The notes under the pieces: model-generated
Databases searched by the model: none
What the model was told of the DNA's origin: nothing
Seen by the model: only the letters and a program-made list of their open reading frames with translations
Translations under genes and position numbers: made by a program
Origin: Euclidia mi
Lineage: Eukaryota; Arthropoda; Insecta; Lepidoptera; Erebidae
Reading direction: 5' to 3'
DNA length: 64,000 nt
NCBI GenBank assembly: GCA_944739405.2
Contig: OX123196.2
Location: 53,420,196-53,484,195, forward strand
In this document: positions 55,455-64,000 of the stretch, in pieces
How the letters are laid out: each line of letters starts with the position of its first letter
Position numbering within the stretch: position 1 is the first letter of the stretch

Positions 55455-55590
55455 TTAGTCACAGAATATCGCTATCTTTTTTGGTGGCGGTGGTCAGACA
55501 GCGGTCGCTCAAAAGCAAAAATTCTATTAAATCTGGTTAAACCAGTAAGCGAACCTCGCGCTCGAAGACAACCGGGATAAAACTTAGATG
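55455..55590 (+). mobile_element. Lepidopteran SINE-like fragment
   Basis: GGTCAGACAGCGGTCGCTC, GGTTAAACCAGTAAGCGAAC and ACCGGGATAAAACTTAG match the 51490-51690 repeat. Confidence 0.55.
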
Positions 55591-56127
55591 TTAACAAATG
55601 TGAATAGGTCATAAAGATTACGCAATACCATAAAGAATTAGCAAAAACAGCCAATATCTATATCACGTACAATCAAATACTTGACAGACAATATACCATC
55701 ATTGTTTACCAGTAATGAGGCTTATTTTTTTAGAGATTACTTTAGACTTTAGAGCTATCATAGATAAGTATACGATTTAAGCAGTCATAATTCATCGTAT
55801 CGTATCTATTCGAAAACATTGTTTTGTATATAGGCTGGAATCGACGAAAATTATCGAATCAATACTTTTTAAGAGCCATGAACCATTGAAAAATGCTAAT
55901 TGGATACAACATTCAAACAGCTGGCTTGTGGTTTCTTTTTTTATTTACTTTTTTTTTATCCAACAATTCGGATATGTCGCTACGATTGCATTCAAGATTC
56001 GGATTCAGACTCAAGTTCCACGTGGGAACCCCTCATGGGACAAAATTTATCATCATTGCACTAGCCTGGCATAGTCCACTGCTGGATATGGAACTCTCTA
56101 ATGGCATGCCAATGAGCCCGACTTTCG

Positions 56128-56412
56128 GCAACATTTTATGTTACATAACATATCTTCACGCCTTTTATCCCCGCAGGGGTAGGCAGAGGTGTATTACACA
56201 CCCACACTTCGCCAGATATGTTTCGGTCCCAATGTAATAGGGGGCGAGCCTATTGCCATCTACCGGGCACATTATTAAGCGAGCGATAATTAACATTTTT
56301 AATACACACATAACTTCGAAAAGTCAGAGGTGTGTGCCCGAGGTACCTGGGGATCGAACCCGAGACCATCGTCTCGGCAGTCCGTTACGTACACCACTGG
56401 GCTACCGCCGCT
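56128..56412 (-). mobile_element. tRNA-derived SINE, nearly complete
   Basis: On the minus strand the head has AGCGGCGGTAGCCCAGTGGT (A-box region) and GGTTCGATCCCCAGG (B box, about 56350), then the body GTGTGTATTAAAAATGTTAA, GGTAGATGGCAATAGGCTCG, ATTACATTGGGACCGAAACA and CTGCCTACCCCTGCGGGGAT. These are standard lepidopteran SINE blocks. Confidence 0.8.
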
Positions 56413-56756
56413 TTTATTTAAATACAATTTGCGAATAACATTTTATGACATTTTATTTACGATATGACATGTTCAAAATTAGTAAAGAGTTATACTATAG
56501 GTACTTTGTACGACTTAAGGAGGTTTTGAACAGCTCAAACATATTTATCTAACGAAGTCTTTCATCTAGCTTTTGAAAGGAGAGACTAAAATTTACAATT
56601 TCATCAAATATGATCATGTTAATATTATTTGTAATTTACGTCTAATCTATATAGCTCGATATATCCAGCTTGTTTTAACACATTGCCTACTGCCTTAGGT
56701 AAAGCTCAATTCACGTATGCCAGCTAGTATACTAAATAGTTATAACTTGTTAATAA

Positions 56757-56885
56757 GTCGAGAAACTTGATGGGAGTGAGTGAAGCAAGTGAGGTATGTC
56801 AGGATCGTTGCAAATGGCGTTCCGTAGTCTCTGCCTACCCCTCCGGGAAACAGGCGTGAGTCTATGTATTTATATATGTATGTTA
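56757..56885 (-). repeat. Dispersed repeat with GTTTCCCGGAGGGGTAGGCA
   Basis: Minus-strand copy of the 51706-51860 family: GAGACTACGGAACGCCATTT and TGCAACGATCCTGACATACC read on the complement. Confidence 0.7.
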
Positions 56886-56994
56886 ATAAATTGCTTCGAG
56901 GTGTCATCCGCAGGGCGCGGCGTATTGGCAAGAGGTTTGGTACATTGTTTATAGGAAATCATCGCTAAAATTGAATGCAATCGTAGCGACATAT

Positions 56995-59553
56995 TAAAGT
57001 TTTAGACCTGCTTTATACCTAATTCAGTAATATTTGCACAAATTTGTTAAAAATAAACATGAAAATCAAGCAGTATGGTACGTAAGTATTGATAGATCTT
57101 AACGTATTCTACTTAATGTACACAGAAACTATTCTTCTCGTGCAGAAATTGTAGTTGGCATTGCTTCATATGTTTTTCATAAGGTATGAACACAAATAAC
57201 AGAACTGTCCGCTTGTCCTATTACACCTGACAGGTTGTCACGCGGCATCAGACCGGTTACTCCCTCTCAGGTAACATTTTTCGGCTAGTAGATCTATCTA
57301 TTTTATTTGATATCAGGCTAAGACTGAAACCATATACCTAAGTGTCGGAACACATCTGCGGAACATTTCCAGCTAAGGTATTCTTAATTGTACTACCTAA
57401 GGTGTATGGTTAAGATTAATAGTTCTATTAATAGTTAACAATATGTAGTAAGCTCGTGAACGCTATATTTTGGCGTTTAAAACCATGCTTACACGAATGA
57501 CGTTAAACATAATTAACAAAAGCATATAATTACTCTATAGACGCTGGTAATTTATAATCCAGAATACTAGTCATCGTTTCAACTATTGTGTTTAATTTAG
57601 TAATCGATTACAAAAAATGTTTTACCCCATTTAAATTTGTTGCCACCTTCTTTGTATTCTCTTCGTAGCTATGTCCAGGATTATCTACAAAAGTGCAATA
57701 TCGCCTCTAACCCAGTCGCAAAGCGTACAAAGTGCTCCAAGTAAATAACGTTTGTTTCAATGTTATACGCAATCAACAAAAGGGCTGATGTAATAAAATT
57801 TGTAGGTACGTATATGAAGCGATTTAACGTTTAGCAAAGTAAACAAACCATCCTTTATCTTTTTCAAACGAAGCAAAAAGTTACAAGTCATTAAATTAAG
57901 CATAAAAATACACGGTCAGCAGGTTTTAGTTAAAAATTGAGTGTTCATAAAATATAAGTAGTCTCTTAGGCTCTGCGTCCACTTACGGTACGGGAAGGTA
58001 TTTATTATGAGACAGTGAAAAATAAACTTTATATAATGATAATAGAATTTTTATTGCAATGATAGTAGACAGCCCCGTAGGTACCTGATGTCGAGTCATT
58101 TATAAGGCTGCCGATTCGGTAATTTAAATTTTATCGTCATTGAGTTAGGTATGTTTTACTGAGCAAAAAAAATCCCGTGCCGTGCTGTACCTTCCTGTCT
58201 GTAGAGGTCTTAAATAACGAGGCATGTAGCGATGGCTTATATTAAACTGGGGACTACTTACGTAGACTGTCATTCGTGTAATGACATCTTTAAGACCTCT
58301 TTTATTTTCGCTTCTTTTTTAAATAAAAAGTGTGCTTGAACAAGTACGTTGTTTGTGTACGTTGCCCGCTGACGTTCAAGCTTTCAAGCTGTTGAAGGTT
58401 TTTGACGTGGCTTTATGATCAGTCGTCTGGAAGTTTTGAAGATTCAGACTATTCACATCGACTTTTGTTGTATAGATTTTGAATAAACCTCGCAGAAGAT
58501 TATTTGAATTTTTATTTCAGGGTAACAACTATCATCCAATTAAATAAATAAAAAATGGAACGAATCTATCTTTTTAAAAAGTAATTTAGGACAGGACATA
58601 TCCGTGGTAAAGCCTTGAATAATACATATGTAAGTAATTTAAGTTTAGGGAATAAAAATGCTTATGAATTTTATAACTCAAGTTCACTTATTATCAAAAA
58701 GAAACTCCTTTATAATTTAAGATATTTGTTTTTATAGGTGAACTTGTGAGCATTTTGCCTGATGTTTTTACCCATAAATACCTAAGCTAATCAAAAGGTC
58801 ATAACATATTTGATTACCGTGACGCCATATATCAAAGCCCCTAATAACATTATGTACATACCTACTCTCTAAAAACATCATGTTCTCAGTATTCGTCAAA
58901 GGCACGTAGCGATATCACGTCAAGGAAAAGTAACATTATATTCCCTTATCTCCCTCTGTGTGAACAAACGCAATAAGAGCTTGTAACGTATACGACGATT
59001 ATTTGCCTCAGGCGACCGTAAGATCATATTTTTTGGGTGACACGTCTAAATGTATTTAGTTATGTTGTTTTCTTATAGTCTGTACAAGTAACTTTGCAAT
59101 GACGAACATATTATGTTCTTAACTTAATGATTTTAGAAATTGTAAAAATATTAGAAAAATACATATAACACAAAAGTCCCTAAAGATTCAAGCATTATCC
59201 GAAAATTTTAAGTGTTTTTATTGCTTCAAAGTAAAATTTAAATAGGAACACTGAAGATAATAGACGCTTGTACAATGTTAGATCGGTCGGACGGATGGGA
59301 CACGAATAACAGGCAGTAACTGTTACAAATATCGATTACAAAAAATCAATATTAAATATCATTGTTAAGTTATTGTTACGAACGTTCTTTTGGTTGGGGT
59401 CTCCTTGTCTAGTGGTTGGGGTTTCCTTAGCTGGTATAACTCTTTTTAGAAAAATAAGGTAAAATAGAAATCGAATTCTAATTTGAATTACGCATTCCAT
59501 CGTTCCATCGACTGGCCTTATAAGCCGAACGTCGGGAACACTCGGAGTCATTA
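56995..59553. other. Intergenic DNA, no gene seen
   Basis: About 2.5 kb of A+T-rich sequence without a recognisable gene or repeat family. Confidence 0.5.
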
Positions 59554-60290
59554 GTGTCAAAGTTAAGAGGAAAGAAGAGGTTAAAGGAAGAAGTTAAGAG
59601 AAAGCAAGACTACCTGGCCGTAACATTATTATTGTTGACTTTAAGTTTTTGTTCTGAACTTTTGTTAAACATGCCTAAAAGGGTGGGAAAAACTGCACTC
59701 GACAGTAAAACGCGTAAGTTTGCGATTCGCTTGCGCAATTATTTTGAGCGTGAGTCACAAAATAGGGGAACCATTATTACCATAGTCTCAAGTGAGGCAA
59801 CGTGTAGCTGACGCTTTGGGGATTGGATTAGCTACTGTGTCACGAATCTCTACGGAAAAATATGGTAAAGAAGGTGATGAGGAGAATAAACTGTCGTCTC
59901 CTAATAAAAAGCGTATGCGTATCCACCTACCGTCAACATTGACGATTTTCAATGTGGCCATACGGAACCACATTTATGGTTATTATTCAAGAAAAGAATT
60001 GCCCACACTTGACAAGTTGCTGGTGACACTAAGCTGATTTAAATGACAGCGGTAGAACCTCGCTGTCAAAACTATTGCGTAGAATTGGATTTTATTACCA
60101 AAAATCCAATAACCGCAAGATTCTTATGGAAAGGAATGACATTGCCCTCAAACGAGTTGATTTCTTAAGAAAAGTCAAAAATATTACCGATTGGGAAAAC
60201 GTTGTGTTTTTAGATGAAACTTGGTTGAATGCCAATCACACTGTAAAAAAAAACATGGAACGAACAAATTCGACCGTCCCATAGAAAACT
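59554..60290 (+). pseudogene. Tc1/mariner-superfamily transposase, degenerate
   Basis: Likely start at 59671 (MPKRVGKTALDSKTRKF). After a frameshift near 59785 a helix-turn-helix-like VRQRVADALGIGLATVSRIS follows, then IRNHIYGYYSRKELPTLDKL; a second frameshift near 60030 leads to MRRIGFYYQKSNNRKILMER and the first catalytic Asp in VVFLDETWLNANHTVKK (about 60208). This order is that of DDE_3-type transposases of the IS630/Tc1/mariner superfamily found widely in insects. The frame stops at 60284; the second and third catalytic acidic residues are not found, so the gene is truncated. Confidence 0.65.
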
Positions 60291-61269
60291 GCTCGATCAC
60301 GTGGTCGATTTCGTATGGAAGGTCTGAATATTTTTTTCACTTTTCGACCCGTGTTTCTTTGGGAAAGTTGTTTACTTTCATGGTCTGAATCCACCTATAT
60401 AAATTTGGCGGGAGGTCCATAAATAATGTAATATTATATACGTACTTATTATGAATATTGACCCACCGTCGCTTATCTGCCCAATGTTTCATATGTCTAG
60501 TGCAATAAAAAATTTCACATAATACACCCACACCATCTCGTCACAGTTACAAGTATTTTAAAACGTTATTATTTGGACTACTAGATATTTTCTGTTTGCC
60601 ATCACTAACCCGTCTGTCAAAAATATCAAGCTAACGTGTACAGGATATAGTAGCTACTGTTTTTTGATAAGGTCTTAGGTTAAGTTAACACTTTGAAATA
60701 CAGAAAATGCTTATACGCGTTATAAAAATAAAACTTCATTTGTCTCCATTACCTTATGGTTGGTGAGGTATTTGATCTTCAATTTTTATAAGTGGCCAGA
60801 AGGCCAATTCCTTTATGATTTTTTCAGAATATAGTTTCGATCTGGTCTCAGTATAATAAATGATGTTACCGTTTATTAACTGATGCCTGAATGATATTAC
60901 GATTAGACCGAAAATTGAATAAAGTGTCAAACTAAGTGTCAACGTCGTACGCTCAATGTCAAAATAAACAACAATGATAGAAAGTGTAGCAGAATACCAA
61001 TTGTGTATAAATTCAATGACTAATCACATTTTGTTCAAATTACGGCGTGGGTGTCTGATAAATACGACAATCGACCGTCAGTCGAAAATGAAGGCTACAA
61101 AAATAATTAATTATTCAAATAAATATCAGGCGAATAATCAACTCATAATATTTTTGGATTATTTAAAGTTTGCCAGGGTAAGAAGTCATTTTCGTGTCAT
61201 TATATTTAGGCAATTGGAAGGTTCTACGACACAATTATAAACGTTTACGGGACGGACTCACATTCTCTT
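60291..61269. other. Intergenic DNA, no gene seen
   Basis: Possibly includes the 3' remains of the preceding transposon, but no inverted repeat or motif was recognised. Confidence 0.45.
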
Positions 61270-61562
61270 TAAAGGTAGTAGAGCCTTGCTGATTTCAGCA
61301 TGAATGGGCTGGCTCGACCGGGAAAGTACTTCTCACAGAAAATCGACGTAAAGTAACAGTACCTAAACTGTTGCGTTTCGTTCGGTGAGTGAGAGTGCCG
61401 GAGGCCCTATTCCCTTTTCCTTTTCCCCGATCCCACTCCTCATCCTATCCCTTTTTACAACCCCAAGAGGCGGCAACGCACTTGTGACTCCTGTGGTGTT
61501 GCTTGTGTCTATGGGCGGCGGTAATTGCTTATGCTCGTTTGCCGCCTATTACCATAAAAAAA
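61270..61562 (+). mobile_element. SINE-like repeat, long copy
   Basis: GAATGGGCTGGCTCGACCGG, GAAAATCGACGTAAAGTAAC, GTTGCGTTTCGTTCGGTGAG, CGGCAACGCACTTGTGACTC, GGGCGGCGGTAATTGCTTAT and an A-rich end make this the most complete of three copies in the window. The frame 61385-61816 that crosses it is an artefact. Confidence 0.75.
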
Positions 61563-62969
61563 CACAATTCTGTAAGAAATCAACTTACAGTTTATCTTCT
61601 ATTAATAATTATGCGCATCATTATCCTATTCCGTTCCTAATTTATTTTATCGCATCCACCTCTGACTTTTTTCACATCCATTCATACAACTTTTGCCTCT
61701 CTGTCCCTTTACTTTCCTGTACCTTCATGCTCATCGCTTGTTTACCTACACACATAATTATCATATCTAGGCGTAACATGCCCATATCCTTTTCATTCAT
61801 TCATTCACACTATTAATTTACTAAAAGATAGTGATGTTTTAGTTGCGTAATGATTGGTATTATAATCCGCACACAAATAGCACTGGAGGCACAATCTTTG
61901 AGATTCTTCGTAAACGTTCCCCAGTTATTAGTATTTGTACTGTTTAGTATTCACAATACACATCTCCTAGGACTTCCTTTGTCTCACTGGTTATTACTTC
62001 ACGCAAATCACGCACGCACTTCCGAATACAATAAGGTATAGCATCCTCCTGAGATGACTGAGGATGACCAAATAATTAGTAGATGTCACTCCCCCACAAA
62101 GTTCTGAAGAGTTAATACGATGTTAACTTCCACACAACTTTACCAAAAGGCTTATAAGGGTGAGGCCAAATAAGCCTATTTTTTTGGAGCTGTGAGTCCC
62201 TAACAATGAGAAGCTAGATTTACGTTTCATTCAGTATCATAATAAAGTCCTATTTGTAATGCGACTCAAAACGAATTCTTTTCAGTCTCACATGCATTAT
62301 TTCAATGCACTCGGGGTAAATGATGGGACTAAGGCAAGCGTCAGTTAGGTACACAATGCGTGAGTACAAATGGTCGATGATCACTGAACCGTCTGGCAGT
62401 CTTACCTAAATACAATTGAACCTAAACTGCGCTATTCACCTTACGCGAATCACGTCTCGTAAAACTGAATTACACTCGTTTGACCTCACACTAAAGAAGG
62501 CCAACCAGTGCACTAAATGCCGTTCGAACCAAGAAGAGTCTTACAATGTAACGCATATACACAGTAGCGATCAGCGAAGCCACGACACTAAATTCGTACT
62601 AAGTCCCTGATACCAAGCACATCTGTCATGGATACGCAGCTTCAAGTAAATAAAGAAGTCAGGCTTTGATTTATATTCGACGCGTCTATAAATCTATAAA
62701 TCAGACGACAGATGGGAAGGAGCAGTATTGCAAGGCAAATATGAACGCATAAATTTTGTTTCATTTTTTCTTCCTGTTAATGTAGTATACCGGTGACAAA
62801 TTGGAGACAATGCAATTGAACATGGAGATTGAACCATCTGCGCAATTAATTGATGTCTCCGCCGCGCACCGTTGCTCCTATAGATAATGTAGATATATAA
62901 TAAATAATGTAGATATGATTTTACAAGACTTCGCTCGCGGAGTGTGGCTTGCGAGCGTGAATCACATTA
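61563..62969. other. Intergenic DNA, no gene seen
   Basis: A pyrimidine-rich stretch (61590-61810) resembles low-complexity 3' flanks of lepidopteran repeats; no assignment made. Confidence 0.4.
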
Positions 62970-63066
62970 TCTATTGGTGAAAACCGTTTGGTAGTTATCG
63001 AGTTAATTGCATTTATAAAGGTAGACAGGATGCTTCAGGGACTTCATTTTACAATATTCATAGATC
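62970..63066 (+). repeat. Dispersed repeat 3' end
   Basis: TTGGTGAAAACCGTTTGGTA and GGGACTTCATTTTACAATAT match the 3' end of the repeat at 14100-14500. Confidence 0.55.
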
Positions 63067-63851
63067 TGTGGGCACGTAAATAGTCGAACAAAATAATATT
63101 AAAAATGAAAATTCTTGAATGAGACTTCTCTAAATAGTAGCTTGTACGTTGTTCATAAAGAAAACTCTGATTCAGATACTTGCAAACTACCATTAGCCAG
63201 CTAAATTAATTAACTCTAGCTAGACTGTATTATAACTAAACCTCCATAAAACACATTTGTAACACAAATCCTCTAATTACCATTCCAAGTTTACCCAAAA
63301 AAATTATATTTACTAATGTCCAACAACATTTTAACAAAATAATATTCAATTAATTAGCTAATTATTTTGCCCTAATGAAATGTAAATTACGTCTTATTCT
63401 TGAACGGGACGTTTTTGAAAGGGTTGTTTGCTGCAATATATCAAATTGAGATAAACATAGATGTATATAAAAGTACAGAATTCATGAAAGAACTTCTGAA
63501 TAGACAGCCTCCAGAATTGGAGTTTTACTAAGGTACTTGTTTACGAAGTTTTTTGAGTTATATAAGTCCTATTAACGCTAAGGTCACGACTCACTATGTC
63601 GTGACGACGAATGTATCTTTGGATGACTGTTGTCTCTAGCTGTTCTTAATATATTAAACTCGTTGCAATGCAAAAAAGTTGTAAGTAGATAAATATATAA
63701 GTCCTATAAACCTTAAGAATTCGTTGCCACTATGGTGTCGATTTATTTGTCGTTGGACTGTGACTGTCGTCTTATGCTATTCGTAATAAAACAAACCTGC
63801 GTCACTGCTAAAACGTCGTGGATTTCATAAATTTAATCGTCTCGACCCATA
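63067..63851. other. Intergenic DNA, no gene seen
   Basis: A loosely duplicated stretch around AAGTCCTATTAACG (63565) and AAGTCCTATAAACC (63700) was noted; no gene. Confidence 0.4.
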
Positions 63852-64000
63852 TGTGAACGCCTGTTTCCCGAAGGGGTAGGCGGAGAATACGGAACGCTAT
63901 TTGCAACGATCCTGAAGTATCTCTCTTGCTTCATTCACTCCCATCAAGTTTCTCATGCATGGTCTTCTGTTTAGGGTACTTCAGACCTGTCTTTTTTTTA
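63852..64000 (+). repeat. Dispersed repeat with GTTTCCCGAAGGGGTAGGCG
   Basis: Third copy of the 51706 family; continues past the window edge. Confidence 0.7.

Larger units (their letters stand above)
55972..56994. repeat. 24-bp perfect inverted repeat, ends of a ~1-kb interval
   Basis: ATATGTCGCTACGATTGCAT(TCAA) at 55972-55995 recurs inverted at 56971-56994. The interval holds two other repeats, so these could be the termini of an old transposon or just two copies of a short repeat. Confidence 0.6.

Noticed and set aside
61385..61816. 143-codon plus-strand frame as a membrane protein gene
   Set aside because: Its first third is a SINE-like repeat and the rest is pyrimidine-rich DNA giving spurious hydrophobic residues.

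Overview
The window looks like a piece of a lepidopteran (moth or butterfly) nuclear genome. It is A+T-rich and I recognise no intact host gene. Almost everything identifiable is transposon-derived: an R4/Dong-type LINE, an RTE LINE with (TGATGA)n-type ends, a CR1/jockey-type LINE with a PHD-like ORF1, an errantivirus-type LTR element with an F-like env, a CsRn1/Kabuki-type LTR element, piggyBac-like elements, a Helitron, a Tc1/mariner-type transposase remnant, tRNA-derived SINEs and several MITE-like families typical of Lepidoptera. There is no sign of prokaryotic gene organisation. One 200-base assembly gap lies at 12621-12820.

Layout. 1-1569: start of a minus-strand CR1/jockey-like LINE (broken ORF1, open endonuclease running off the left edge). 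4061-8014: candidate 3.95-kb TIR transposon with a THAP-like exon; a 0.7-kb colinear deletion derivative lies at 20429-21124 in the opposite orientation. 8095-8935: a SINE fragment split by a 712-bp TIR element. 8936-12556: minus-strand R4/Dong element, itself split by a 207-bp Helitron. 15113-18206: plus-strand RTE element with an internal deletion and two nonsense codons. 21849-35246: minus-strand errantivirus-like element (LTR, env, integrase, RT/RNase H, part of protease, 69-bp repeats, -1 frameshift signal, gag, partial LTR) into which a piggyBac-like element, a SINE-like element and a complete 4.3-kb CsRn1-type element were later inserted. 35727-37107: a second piggyBac-like copy. 38518-45512: inverted-repeat elements, two abutting PIF-like MITEs, and a 120-bp minisatellite that took a SINE, which in turn took a TA-flanked TIR element. 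48043-48720: YqaJ-like exonuclease remnant. 52900-54676: repeat carrying a 315-bp tandem array. 59554-60290: Tc1/mariner-type transposase remnant. The rest is A+T-rich DNA with scattered SINE-like fragments.

None of these elements looks autonomous now: each coding region seen has stops, frameshifts, deletions or lost catalytic residues. The interest lies in the insertion chronology, which can be read base by base from target-site duplications, and in a few unexpected structures: a textbook -1 frameshift cassette, coding tandem repeats at the gag-pol junction, an antisense EF-hand-like exon, and parent/derivative transposon pairs. I did not find a convincing new multi-gene system. All family assignments come from reading motifs by eye; no database search was run.
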